Source of the DNA: Endozoicomonas sp965199185
GTDB taxonomy: Bacteria > Pseudomonadota > Gammaproteobacteria > Pseudomonadales > Endozoicomonadaceae
Reading direction: 5' to 3'
DNA: 64,000 nucleotides
Assembly (NCBI GenBank): GCA_965199185.1
Contig: CBDAQW010000043.1
Coordinates: 124,001 to 188,000, forward strand
Position 1 is the first letter of the stretch, and each line of letters opens with the position of its first letter. The notes beneath the pieces are model-generated. The model was not told the DNA's origin. It made no database searches and was given only the letters and a program-made list of their open reading frames with translations. A program made the position numbers and the translations under genes. Shown one piece after another: positions 1 to 7,992 of this stretch.

Positions 1-356
1 TTCTGATCCAATCCAAACACCACATACGAACTATAAAATGGACCAAAGAAAGAGACCTTCAGGTGGCCTTCATTGTTATTACCCACGAATTTAGCTCTAC
101 CTGTTGCGCGGCGGTATTGATTGTCTTCGGCTGAGAACCCTGTATTGATCACTTTGACAGAGCCATCGGGTTGTAGGGTGTACTCAGCGGTGACTTTGCT
201 TAACCCGCGTTCAAATGAGTGATCCAGCCGGGCGATCTCAAACCACTTGCCCATGTAGCTTTCCAGGCTGAAAGGGGTAACTGGTTTCACCTGCTCCGGT
301 AGGCTTGTGCAGCCTGTGAGCAGAGTGATTAAAAACAGGCAGGCGATGAATCTCAT
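1..356 (-). CDS. blc: Outer-membrane lipocalin lipoprotein Blc (3' end outside window)
   Basis: The gene reads from ATG at 356-354 leftward off the window edge, so only about 118 N-terminal residues are visible. The N-terminus is a lipoprotein signal peptide: a short basic start, a hydrophobic stretch and a lipobox ending LLTGC, which would put a lipidated Cys near residue 16. The lipocalin GxW signature follows (GKWFEIARLDHSFERG), then strands typical of bacterial Blc. The family binds fatty acids or lysophospholipids at the outer membrane and is usually linked to envelope stress. Family assignment is firm from the signature. The ligand is not visible, and the second half of the barrel lies outside the window. 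Confidence 0.9.
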   Translation of the reverse strand, partial: MRFIACLFLITLLTGCTSLPEQVKPVTPFSLESYMGKWFEIARLDHSFERGLSKVTAEYTLQPDGSVKVINTGFSAEDNQYRRATGRAKFVGNNNEGHLKVSFFGPFYSSYVVFGLDQ

Positions 357-598
357 GGGTAACCATCCTTTTTTCTTTATGGTAACCAACGGCTGCTTTT
401 ATCGGAAGAAATTAATAGCGATTAGCTGTCGTGTATCTGGAGTTTTGGTGCGATTAATAAAAGTTCGTAATCCTCCGCTCAATGCCCTGAAAGGCGTGTC
501 ATTACAGGTCTGCTGCAAGGCGGAGGGACCCTGCGAACTCTTCTCTACTGCGGGTTCGCGGACTCGCGGGAAAGCGCCAGCGACAGAGTGAAAATCGG

Positions 599-704
599 GG
601 TTGACACTGGTTGACAAAATCCGGATCAGGCCAGTGTTTATGCGGGTTTCAGTTGTCAACCAGTCCTGCTGTGTCAACCTGTGAAATAAAATATTGTCAA
701 CCAG
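599..704. repeat. Cluster of GGTTGACA / CTGGTTGACA elements
   Basis: CTGGTTGACA occurs at 607-616. Its reverse complement TGTCAACCAG occurs at 654-663 and 695-704, and the one-base variant TGTCAACCTG at 672-681. A further GGTTGACA lies at 599-606. Several copies of a 10-mer in both orientations within about 100 bp suggest a multi-site operator for an unknown DNA-binding protein. No gene starts immediately beside it. Confidence 0.45.
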
Positions 705-744
705 CTTACTCTCCGTTGACGTTACGATTATCAACGGCAGTTTA

Positions 745-793
745 TTGATCTGGATCAATTATTTCGTTTCGGTAAATACGTAATCTGAACTCG
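745..793 (+). promoter_or_regulatory. FNR/ANR box with class II promoter geometry
   Basis: TTGATCTGGATCAA at 745-758 is a perfect match to the FNR/ANR consensus TTGAT-N4-ATCAA. A -10-like hexamer TAATCT lies at 781-786. If transcription starts near 793, the box is centred at -41.5, the position used by class II FNR-activated promoters. A short ORF begins at 805. The box is read directly; the promoter and start site are inferred from spacing. Confidence 0.6.
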
Positions 794-804
794 TCGAAAG
801 GGAG

Positions 805-915
805 ATGACATCAAAGGAAATGTCTCCGGGTATGGCAACAAGAACACTAAATGCCATCATTATTGAGAAGAATAAATACTCCCAGATAACAATAAAAAAC
901 GCATCCGCTGAGTGA
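805..915 (+). CDS. Possible 36-residue protein downstream of FNR box
   Basis: This short reading frame runs from ATG 805 to TGA 913-915. In-frame ATGs at 820 and 832 are alternative starts; AAGGGAG ends right before 805, and AAAGGA lies just before 820. The peptide (MTSKEMSPGMATR...) has no recognisable domain or membrane segment. It is proposed only because it sits 12 nt after the predicted start of an FNR-type promoter in an otherwise gene-free stretch. The promoter could instead make a small RNA. Confidence 0.3.
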   Translation: MTSKEMSPGMATRTLNAIIIEKNKYSQITIKNASAE

Positions 916-925
916 TCAGCACATA

Positions 926-1282
926 TTACCTTGCCTTGAGCAGGGTCTTTTTATTGGAAGGGTACTCTGTCCATTTTCCATCTTTGTTCACCATGATCTT
1001 TTCAATTTTTCGGCTTCGGGCTAATCCTTTCAGATGGTTCCATGAAGGAGAGAATCGTGGTTGATGGTCGAGCCAGGGCTCGTCCCAGTCACGATGTAAT
1101 GCACTGGCCTGCTTATGCTGAATGCAATGAAGATCACCCAGCTGAATCAGAAAAATGGCTTCATGCATTTGAAGGTACCAGCGGTTCAGATGGGGAAAGG
1201 TATGTCGATCAGGGTACAGCAGACGGCAGGATAAAAAATGGCCGTTACTGAGTGCAACGGCGAGTAAAACAGGATTGTTCAT
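926..1282 (-). CDS. Hypothetical protein, third gene of the DUF3489 operon
   Basis: This is a 118-residue protein. ATG at 1282 overlaps the TGA of the upstream gene in an ATGA arrangement, which picks this start over a longer in-frame extension and implies translational coupling. The N-terminus (MNNPVLLAVALSNGHFLSC) is mildly hydrophobic. The C-terminus is basic and ends KKTLLKAR. No family is recognised. It is the distal gene of a compact three-gene minus-strand operon with 1279-1620 and 1617-2075. Confidence 0.6.
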   Translation of the reverse strand: MNNPVLLAVALSNGHFLSCRLLYPDRHTFPHLNRWYLQMHEAIFLIQLGDLHCIQHKQASALHRDWDEPWLDHQPRFSPSWNHLKGLARSRKIEKIMVNKDGKWTEYPSNKKTLLKAR

Positions 1283-1620
1283 CGGCGTGGCCCCATCATC
1301 TCTATGGTCTGCCAGCCACCATCCTGCCAGTAATACAGGAACTCTGCTCCGGTCTCCCATGCCAGACCTATCAGGTGCGAAAGATCCGGACTGCTTTGGG
1401 GCCTGATTTTCTCCCAACTTTCTCCCTGGTCTCTGTAGGCGTCTAATCGGTCAGGTGCGATAGAGGACAGATCTCCGTGGCTAATGATCATTCGGGCGTC
1501 CTGTTCAGAGGGGTAATAGGTTTTCAGAATCTGACCGATCTGGTCACCATCGAAGTGAACATAAACAGAGCGATAGCTGCCGTCATCCAGCAGCCTCGCA
1601 ATTCGGGACCGGGTGCTCAC
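1279..1620 (-). CDS. Hypothetical phage/plasmid-type protein (MSTRSRIARLLDDGS family)
   Basis: This 113-residue protein starts at GTG 1620, which overlaps the upstream TGA (GTGA). The N-terminus, with MSTRSRIARLLDDGSYRSVY followed by VHFDGD, resembles a widespread small phage and plasmid protein family of unknown function that typically begins MSTRSxIG and carries an HWDGYP motif and an ALGDLSS-like segment; here the latter is ISHGDLSS. It lacks the family's usual longer C-terminus. It is coupled to both neighbours and was probably acquired with mobile DNA. Confidence 0.7.
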   Translation of the reverse strand: MSTRSRIARLLDDGSYRSVYVHFDGDQIGQILKTYYPSEQDARMIISHGDLSSIAPDRLDAYRDQGESWEKIRPQSSPDLSHLIGLAWETGAEFLYYWQDGGWQTIEMMGPRR

Positions 1621-2075
1621 AGGATCGACTCCAAGCCATTTGTGATTCGGTAAGTTCTGTCCTTGCCCTCGAGCTTTTCCGATTCAACGGTCAGTCCCAG
1701 CCGTTTTTTCAGGGAGCCTGCGAGCGTTCCGCGAACCGTATGTTGCTGCCAGCCGGTGGCTTTCATGATTTCGTGTATGGCTGCGCCTTCGGGGCGACTC
1801 AGCAGTTCAATGGTTTTGTGCAGCTTGGTGCCGGTGCGGATTTTTCCCTTCGAGGGTTCCGACTCTTTGATGCCAAGGGCCTCCTTGCCTTGTGGGCTGA
1901 TGTCGTAAGTATCCGGAGTTTTTAAGGCGATCAAAAAACCTTTGCTGGTCAGGCTTTCCAGTACTTTTTTACGGGCTCCGCCTTTCATTGAAAGTTCTGA
2001 AGCCTTAATGGTGCCGGTTTTAGCCGCCTGTTTAAGAACGCCTTCCTGCGATGGAGTAAGATTGCTTTTTTTCAT
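1617..2075 (-). CDS. DUF3489 domain protein, winged-helix-like
   Basis: This 152-residue protein is the first gene of the operon, with the Shine-Dalgarno AAGGAG about 8 nt before ATG 2075. Residues 1-65 look like a small helix-turn-helix region (LTPSQEGVLKQAAKTG...). Residues 82-148 match DUF3489: GTKLHKTIELL, then RPEGAAIHEIMKATGWQ and HTVRGTLAGSLKKRLGL. The fold is predicted to bind DNA. DUF3489 proteins are common on phages and integrative elements, and their function is not established. The gene diverges from the terminase gene at 2230 and may mark the left edge of the prophage. Confidence 0.8.
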   Translation of the reverse strand: MKKSNLTPSQEGVLKQAAKTGTIKASELSMKGGARKKVLESLTSKGFLIALKTPDTYDISPQGKEALGIKESEPSKGKIRTGTKLHKTIELLSRPEGAAIHEIMKATGWQQHTVRGTLAGSLKKRLGLTVESEKLEGKDRTYRITNGLESIL

Positions 2076-2229
2076 TGTGTTGCTCCTTCTTTTGATTATT
2101 GGTTGTGCATCTACAGTAAGGCTCTATAACCCATGGTTATCAAGATAAATTCATTAATAATCAATTGGTTGTCGGCAATGGAGGGCTGTAGCGGGGCAAA
2201 TCAGGCTCTATCGGGGACTGGAGGGGACT

Positions 2230-2721
2230 ATGGCGCTATTGTCGCAGTCAGAATTCGCCAGACGTCAAGGCTGGAGCCGACAATATGTGGCCAAGCTGGT
2301 CAAATCAGGCAAGATCACACTGCATAATGGCAAGATTGATCAGAAGCAGGCGTTAGCCGCTATCAACGCTACTTCAGAGCCATCCACAGCACTGCGATCA
2401 ACATCAAAAAGCGAAACGAATCTTCCTTCAGTACCCAATGATTCACGACAGGCGGTCGACTTTGTCACTGCCCGAACTATGCGGGAAGCCTTCAAGGCCA
2501 AGATGGCGAAAATGGAGTATGAGGAGAAGGCAGGGAAACTCACTGATGCTTCTAAAGTCAAAGCTGAGGCATTCAGGGCAGGCAGGATCGTTCGGGATGC
2601 GTTGCTTGGCATACCGGACCGGCTATCCGATGTATTGGCAGCGGAGCAGGACCCGGTTCAGATCAGGCGACTGTTGAATGATGAACTGGAAACTATTTTA
2701 AGTGAGTTGAGTCAGCAATGA
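2230..2721 (+). CDS. Phage terminase small subunit (Nu1-like)
   Basis: This 163-residue protein lies immediately upstream of, and overlaps by ATGA, the large terminase gene. An N-terminal helix-turn-helix (about residues 5-30, SQSEFARRQGWSRQYVAKLV) fits the DNA-recognition domain of Nu1-type small terminases. The C-terminal half is helical and charged (FKAKMAKMEYEEKAGKL), as in the oligomerisation region. It would recognise the packaging site and load the large subunit. GGAGGGG lies just before the ATG. The assignment rests on the HTH, size and position. Confidence 0.85.
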   Translation: MALLSQSEFARRQGWSRQYVAKLVKSGKITLHNGKIDQKQALAAINATSEPSTALRSTSKSETNLPSVPNDSRQAVDFVTARTMREAFKAKMAKMEYEEKAGKLTDASKVKAEAFRAGRIVRDALLGIPDRLSDVLAAEQDPVQIRRLLNDELETILSELSQQ

Positions 2722-4565
2722 GTTCTCCCTACTTTGATGGTTTTTTTGCAGGCTTGAAGCCCGATACCCGCATGACAGTTTCGGAGTGGGCAGATGAACA
2801 CCGTATCCTGCCCATGAAGTCAGCAAAGGAAGCGGGGCGCTGGCGAACGGCTCGTACACCTTATCTTCGTGAAATTATGGATGCCATGTCACCGTCGTCT
2901 TCGGTGGAGCAGGTGGCATTCATGAAAGGTGCGCAGGTGGGTGGAACTGAAGCAGGGAATAATGTTCTTGGCTATGTGATTCACCATACGCCCGGTCCCA
3001 TGATGTATGTGTTGCCTACTCTGGATATGGCCAAACGAACCTCGAAGCAGCGCATTGCGCCCATGATTGAAGCAATGCCCGTGTTGCGAGAGTTGGTAAA
3101 AGATCCTCGTTCCAGAGATTCAGGTAACACCCAGATGGTGAAGGAGTTTCCCAACGGCGTACTGATCATCACCGGTGCCAATTCGGCAACCGGGTTGCGT
3201 TCCATGCCAGCAAGGTTTCTGTTTCTGGATGAAGTAGATGCCTACGACGATGATGTGGACGGAGAAGGCAGCCCGATCAATCTGGCGATTAAACGAACGG
3301 CGACGTTTTCCAGAAACCGTAAAATTCTGATGGTTTCAACACCCAACATTGCCGGTGCCAGCAAGATCGAATCGGCCTATCAGGCCAGCGATCAGCGGCA
3401 ATACCATGTGTCTTGTGTGCAGTGCCATCACATGCAACCCATCGAATGGCCACAGATCAAATTTGAAAATCACGACCCTGAAACGGCTTGCTTTGAGTGC
3501 ATCAACTGTCAGCATCGGATGGGAGAGCATGATAAGCCCAAGTTGCTGAGTAATGGCCAGTGGGTTTCGATGAACCCCGAAGCCAATGGCAAGATAAGAG
3601 GTTACCATCTGAGTTCACTTTACAGCCCGAATGGTTGGTATAGCTGGAAAGATGCAGTTTCCGATTTTCTGGCGGCTAAAGACAATCCCATTCTGCTGAA
3701 AGACTGGACCAATACCGTCCTCGGTCAGACCTGGCAGGAAGCCGGTGAAACCGTCGATCATGAATTGCTCTACCAGCGTCGTGAGCATTATGTCGCTGAA
3801 GTGCCCTGGTCAGTGGAAGTATTGACCTGCGGCATCGATGTTCAGGATGACCGGATAGAGTATGAAATAGTGGGCTGGGGAGCGGGAGAAGAAAGCTGGT
3901 CCATTGACTATGTGCGGCTCTACGGTGATCTGTCTCGACCTGAGATCTGGAAGATTCTGGCCAATAAACTGCGACAATGCTATCGCAGACAGGATGGTGT
4001 GCTGATGAACTTGGCCCAGATCTGTATGGACTCCGGTGGGCATTTCACCGATGAAGTATATTCGTTTTCAAGGAAACAAGGGGCTGACTGGCTGATTCCC
4101 ATCAAAGGCGCATCCCAGTCCGGCAAACCCATCGCCACCTTTCCAAAAACCAGAAACAAGAAAGGCGTCTATCTGACTCTGGTGGGTACTGATACCGCGA
4201 AAGAGCTGATTTACCAACGATATCGAATACTGGAGCCCGGTGCTGGTTATTGCCACTGGCCGGTAAAAGATTGCTTTGATGAAGATTACTTTAAACAAGC
4301 CACCGCAGAAGAGAAGATCCGCAAGTACAAACATGGTGTTGCCTACTTTGAATGGGATGCCAAGAAGAAAAGAAACGAGGCTCTGGATTGTCGGGTGTAT
4401 GCGCTGACTGCCGTCAGAATCCTGCAGCAACACCGGGGGTTGAATCTGGAGCAACTCGCTGAAATGAGGCCAGAACCTGAAACAGATATTGAATCTGAAG
4501 ATCCGGATTCAATGACTGCACCAAGAACAAGAAGAATGTCCCGCAGTTCTTACCTGAAAGGCTAA
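2718..4565 (+). CDS. Phage terminase large subunit (GpA family)
   Basis: This 615-residue packaging ATPase/nuclease belongs to the lambda GpA family. The N-terminal ATPase domain shows the GpA-type P-loop region (FMKGAQVGGTEAGNN, about residue 74) and a Walker B motif (RFLFLDEVDAYDDD, about residue 166). Two Cys pairs near residues 233-265 (CVQCHH, CFECINCQH) suggest a zinc-binding insertion, seen in many GpA homologues. The nuclease domain begins near residue 370 (CGIDVQDDRIEYEIVGWG). Length is typical. It packages DNA through the portal encoded at 5142. Confidence 0.95.
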   Translation: MSSPYFDGFFAGLKPDTRMTVSEWADEHRILPMKSAKEAGRWRTARTPYLREIMDAMSPSSSVEQVAFMKGAQVGGTEAGNNVLGYVIHHTPGPMMYVLPTLDMAKRTSKQRIAPMIEAMPVLRELVKDPRSRDSGNTQMVKEFPNGVLIITGANSATGLRSMPARFLFLDEVDAYDDDVDGEGSPINLAIKRTATFSRNRKILMVSTPNIAGASKIESAYQASDQRQYHVSCVQCHHMQPIEWPQIKFENHDPETACFECINCQHRMGEHDKPKLLSNGQWVSMNPEANGKIRGYHLSSLYSPNGWYSWKDAVSDFLAAKDNPILLKDWTNTVLGQTWQEAGETVDHELLYQRREHYVAEVPWSVEVLTCGIDVQDDRIEYEIVGWGAGEESWSIDYVRLYGDLSRPEIWKILANKLRQCYRRQDGVLMNLAQICMDSGGHFTDEVYSFSRKQGADWLIPIKGASQSGKPIATFPKTRNKKGVYLTLVGTDTAKELIYQRYRILEPGAGYCHWPVKDCFDEDYFKQATAEEKIRKYKHGVAYFEWDAKKKRNEALDCRVYALTAVRILQQHRGLNLEQLAEMRPEPETDIESEDPDSMTAPRTRRMSRSSYLKG

Positions 4566-4568
4566 CCC

Positions 4569-4769
4569 ATGATTACTGATGCTGAATACCGAGCCCTGAA
4601 GCGGGCTGTCCTCCTGCGCGAAACTCGTACCGTGGAATTTGAAGGCCGCAAAGTGGAATACGCCAGCTTCGCCGAAATGGAAAGACGACTGCAGGCCATT
4701 GAGCGTGAGCTGATCAAACAGCAGAAGCGACCCAAGCAGTTTGGTATTTATTCCACAAAGGGAATTTAG
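4569..4769 (+). CDS. gpW-like head-tail joining protein
   Basis: This 66-residue protein lies three bases after the terminase stop. Size, position between terminase and portal, and the pattern of an N-terminal helix, a short strand hairpin (RTVEFEGRKVEYAS) and a C-terminal helix ending in a basic tail all match the lambda gpW family. gpW plugs the portal after packaging and joins head to tail. Sequence identity to lambda W is not evident by eye, so the call leans on size and synteny. Confidence 0.75.
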   Translation: MITDAEYRALKRAVLLRETRTVEFEGRKVEYASFAEMERRLQAIERELIKQQKRPKQFGIYSTKGI

Positions 4770-5104
4770 TCACCCCAGCCCCAACGGATGCAGAAACAAA
4801 TCACAGCAACAAGCAATGCTGTAAATGCTGCAGAGGCCAAGGCTAATAATGGATCATCATTCCATAAGCTGGATTTTAGCCACAGCCAATAACTGGTTCC
4901 AAAGAAAGCAGTCAGAGCAGGTATCCAAAAGAACCACAGCTGAAGCCAGCTTTGAAGTCTCAGTCTGAAACGATGATTGAACGGAACAGTTAATTCAGTC
5001 TGTTCAAAAAAATTCTGGTCAAGCTCAGGTATTTCAGTGGTATCAATTTCATCATCTGACATTGTTGTAAGGCGATGCCAGTCGGTTGCGGTTTTCTTCT
5101 TCAT
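4766..5104 (-). CDS. Membrane protein with BrnA-antitoxin-like N-terminus
   Basis: This 112-residue protein is encoded opposite to the phage genes, filling the gap between gpW and portal. Residues 1-37 resemble the start of BrnA/CopG-type antitoxins: MKKKTATDWHRLTTMSDDEI followed by DTTEIPELDQNFF. The ribbon-helix-helix DNA-binding part is absent. Instead two hydrophobic segments follow (about residues 57-77 and 87-108), so the product is predicted to sit in the membrane. The start was chosen at MKKK; a longer in-frame start would overlap the portal gene. No BrnT partner is next to it. It looks like prophage cargo, and its function is unknown. Confidence 0.55.
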   Translation of the reverse strand: MKKKTATDWHRLTTMSDDEIDTTEIPELDQNFFEQTELTVPFNHRFRLRLQSWLQLWFFWIPALTAFFGTSYWLWLKSSLWNDDPLLALASAAFTALLVAVICFCIRWGWGD

Positions 5105-5141
5105 AGATAAGCACATTAGCACAGCTATCAGGGAAGACTGA

Positions 5142-6632
5142 ATGGCTTTAAAACACCTCATTGCAGGCTGGTTATTACCAGAGCTCAAGAATCTGGCCTA
5201 CACCTCTGCAGGAAAGGGCCGCAGAAGTCAGAGCTGGGCAGCGCCCAATACCGGCCCCAATAATTCATTAACCGGCAATCTGGGCACACTGATCAATCGC
5301 TCAAGGGCTGCCATTCGCAACGACCCATGGGCTGCTTCTGGCCTGGAAAAACTGGTATCCAATATTGTCGGCACTGGCATCAAACCCAAATCAGAAGCAG
5401 AGGATGATGGTTTTCGTAAACAGTTACAACAATTGTTTCTGGATTGGAGTGATGAATCTGATGCCGATGGCCAACTGGATTTTTATGGTCAGCAGGCACT
5501 GGCGGTCCGTTCCATGCTGGAAGCCGGTGAGTGCTTTGTTCGACTGCGCCCCCGGCAGTTAAAAGACGGTCTAACTGTTCCTCTGCAAATTCAGTTACTG
5601 GAAGCAGAGTTTGTCCCTTGGGATTACAACGATGATTTGAAAACCGGGCATAAAATCCGGGCGGGTATTGAATTTAATGGCATCGGTCAGCGGGTAGCTT
5701 ACTGGATGCACAAAGAGCATCCCTCAGATTACACCTCACTGGACGTAGGCGGTCTTCGGCGTGTACCGGCTGATCAGGTTTTACATCTATATGAGCCTTT
5801 GCGTCCGGGTCAGCTAAGAGGTCAGCCGCTTCTGACCCAAGTGTTGCTGCGGATGTTTCATCTGGACAAGTTTGATGATGCGACTCTGTTGCGACAAGAA
5901 ATTGCCAACCTGTTCACCGGCTTTATCACCAAGCCTTCTCCGGAACAGGAGCGGGTCGATCCAGTCACAGGGCGACCGATTGTATATGATCTGCAGGGTG
6001 TACCTATGGTGACCATGGAACCCGGCACCATGCAGGAACTCTCACCGGGTGAAGAAATCACTTTCGCCAACCCACCCGGTGCTGCCAGTAATTATCCCGA
6101 TTTTATTCGTCAGCAGTTGTTGGCCGTGGCTGCAGGCATTGGTCTGCCCTATGAAATTCTCTCCGGGGATATGAAAGGCGTCAGTGATCGTGCGCTTCGG
6201 GTGATTCTCAATGAGTTCAGGCGACGGATTCAACAGATTCAACACAATCAGCTGGTGTTTCAGTTCTGTCGGCCTGTCTGGCATCGATGGCTGGACTTGG
6301 CTGTGTTAAGTGGTGCGATCCATGCGACGGGTTTTCATCATCACAAAGCCCGTTTTGCCAGAGTGAAGTGGATTCCCCAGGGGTGGCCTTATATGCATCC
6401 GGTTCAAGATGTGCAGTCACAGAATCTGGCAGTGCGCAGTGGTTTCAAATCCCGCTCCGAAGTGGTGTCTGAGCAAGGCTATGACAGCGAACAGATTGAC
6501 GATGAAATCGCAGCGGACAATCGTCGGGCCGATGAGCTGGCGCTGCAATACGACAGTGATGGCAGGCAACAGAGTTTAAATACCAACAAGGAAGATTCTC
6601 AGGATGAACAGAAAACCGCAGAACAAAAATAG
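5142..6632 (+). CDS. Phage portal protein (lambda portal family)
   Basis: This 496-residue protein forms the dodecameric DNA entry/exit ring of the capsid. The N-terminal region has the family's typical RRSQSWAAPNTGPN stretch and the segment LINRSRAAIRNDPWAASGLE. The central part is rich in the family's conserved motifs (YEPLRPGQLRGQPLL; GLPYEILSGDMKGVSDRAL). The acidic, Gln-rich C-terminus is typical. A GGGAAG ribosome site precedes ATG 5142. It overlaps the downstream protease gene by 29 bp, as in related phages. Confidence 0.95.
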   Translation: MALKHLIAGWLLPELKNLAYTSAGKGRRSQSWAAPNTGPNNSLTGNLGTLINRSRAAIRNDPWAASGLEKLVSNIVGTGIKPKSEAEDDGFRKQLQQLFLDWSDESDADGQLDFYGQQALAVRSMLEAGECFVRLRPRQLKDGLTVPLQIQLLEAEFVPWDYNDDLKTGHKIRAGIEFNGIGQRVAYWMHKEHPSDYTSLDVGGLRRVPADQVLHLYEPLRPGQLRGQPLLTQVLLRMFHLDKFDDATLLRQEIANLFTGFITKPSPEQERVDPVTGRPIVYDLQGVPMVTMEPGTMQELSPGEEITFANPPGAASNYPDFIRQQLLAVAAGIGLPYEILSGDMKGVSDRALRVILNEFRRRIQQIQHNQLVFQFCRPVWHRWLDLAVLSGAIHATGFHHHKARFARVKWIPQGWPYMHPVQDVQSQNLAVRSGFKSRSEVVSEQGYDSEQIDDEIAADNRRADELALQYDSDGRQQSLNTNKEDSQDEQKTAEQK

Positions 6633-7584
6633 AGCCTGGTATACGCTGAAAAATCAGTCAGGCCAGCCCGCAGAACTATTGATTTACGACGTCATTGGAG
6701 ACTGGGCTGGCCTTTCTGCCCGGCAGCTGGTCAGCACTCTCAAAGATATTGAGTCCAATGAAATCATAGTGCGTATCAACAGCCCCGGTGGTTCGGTGTT
6801 CGATGGTATCGCCATTTACAATGCCCTTCGGTATCACAACGCGAATATCCATGTTCGTATCGAAGGGTTGGCTGCCAGTATTGCCAGTGTGATTGCCATG
6901 GCAGGCGACACTGTTCACATGGCTGAGAATGCGCTGTTGATGGTTCACAATCCTTTCGGTTGGGTGGGAGGCGATGCGGAAGAACTGCGCAAAGTGGCGG
7001 ATATGCTGGATAAAACCACCGAAATAATCGCTCAGACTTACTGTTCTCATTCCGAAATGGAGCTATCAGCGATGCTCAAACTGATGAATGAGGAAACCTG
7101 GTTCACAGCGGCAGAAGCTAAAGCACAAGGTTTGATTGATACCATTGAATCGCCGGTGAAACTGGCGGCGACGTTTGATCTCTCCAGCTTTATTCACCCA
7201 CCACAGCAATCTGAACCAGAACCGAAGGTTGATCAAAGCGCTCATGCGCTGGCCGTAATGAAACTGTGCAATCAGGCCGGATATCCTGAAATGGCCGAAT
7301 CTTTTGTACGACAGCAACAGGGTATTGACGATGTAAAAGCCCGTCTCACTGAGTGTGAAACCATCAAGTCACTGTGCGCTGCGGCTCATTGTCCCGATCG
7401 GGCCAGTCATTTTATCCAGTCCGGAAAAACGGAAGAACAGGTCCGCAGTGCGCTGTTTGAGTTGCTGACTCAGGATGATGTTTCCATCAACAATACTCTG
7501 ACGCCCCATCAGCAGGAACAGACCATCAAACCTCTGGTGGATACTCAAGCCGTCTACCGCAAACGCAATCAGCCTGTCGTATAA
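6604..7584 (+). CDS. ClpP-like prohead maturation protease
   Basis: This 326-residue protein has an N-terminal ClpP/crotonase-fold serine protease domain. The nucleophile motif GLAAS places the catalytic Ser at about residue 92, and the His lies at about residue 115 (LMVHNP). The oxyanion segment is INSPGGSVFDGIAI. In lambda-like phages this protease (gpC type) cleaves scaffold and portal during head maturation; the C-terminal 110 residues, after a Pro-rich linker, would be the scaffold-like part. Its place between portal and decoration protein supports the role. Confidence 0.93.
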   Translation: MNRKPQNKNRAWYTLKNQSGQPAELLIYDVIGDWAGLSARQLVSTLKDIESNEIIVRINSPGGSVFDGIAIYNALRYHNANIHVRIEGLAASIASVIAMAGDTVHMAENALLMVHNPFGWVGGDAEELRKVADMLDKTTEIIAQTYCSHSEMELSAMLKLMNEETWFTAAEAKAQGLIDTIESPVKLAATFDLSSFIHPPQQSEPEPKVDQSAHALAVMKLCNQAGYPEMAESFVRQQQGIDDVKARLTECETIKSLCAAAHCPDRASHFIQSGKTEEQVRSALFELLTQDDVSINNTLTPHQQEQTIKPLVDTQAVYRKRNQPVV

Positions 7585-7611
7585 ATCCAGCCTCTTCAAA
7601 GGAACTGAACC

Positions 7612-7992
7612 ATGCCTGTAAAAACAGAACCGGTGCATACCGGCGAATTTATCGTGTCCGAAGGAAATAACAGCATCAGCCGCGAGCTGATTGAGCTGGC
7701 TCCGGATCTCACGCTGCTGCCCGGTACTGTGCTGGGAAAGAACACCGCATCCGGCGTTTATGCTGTGCTTGACCCAGCAGCAGATACAGGACTGCAAATG
7801 GCCGCCGGTGTGCTCTGGGATCATGTCAGTACCGATGCTACCGGTGGTGAAGCCGTCATCATTGCCAGACTGGCGGAAGTGCATCAGGGCTTGCTGATCT
7901 GGCCTACCGATATGACCGAAGAACAACAGGCGACAGCGGTTGCAGAACTGGCCTCGCTGGACATCATTCTCAGACAAGGAGAGCAGGGATGA
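7612..7992 (+). CDS. Head decoration protein (gpD family)
   Basis: This 126-residue protein resembles lambda gpD. It opens with a Thr/Gly/Glu-containing arm (MPVKTEPVHTGEFIVSEGN), followed by the family's small beta/alpha domain (LLPGTVLGKNTASGVY; AAGVLWDHV; AVIIARLAEVHQGLLIWP). gpD trimers stabilise the expanded capsid. AAAGGAACTGA precedes the start. The gene lies between the protease and the major capsid gene and overlaps the latter by ATGA. Confidence 0.9.
   Translation: MPVKTEPVHTGEFIVSEGNNSISRELIELAPDLTLLPGTVLGKNTASGVYAVLDPAADTGLQMAAGVLWDHVSTDATGGEAVIIARLAEVHQGLLIWPTDMTEEQQATAVAELASLDIILRQGEQG

Noticed and set aside
399..758. 119-codon open frame on the minus strand and a 94-codon frame on the plus strand (307-591)
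   Set aside because: Neither has a ribosome site or recognisable domain, and they overlap each other, the start of blc and the FNR/operator region.
5105..5188. Longer N-terminus for the BrnA-like membrane protein
   Set aside because: It would overlap the portal start on the other strand, and the antitoxin-like pattern begins at MKKK.
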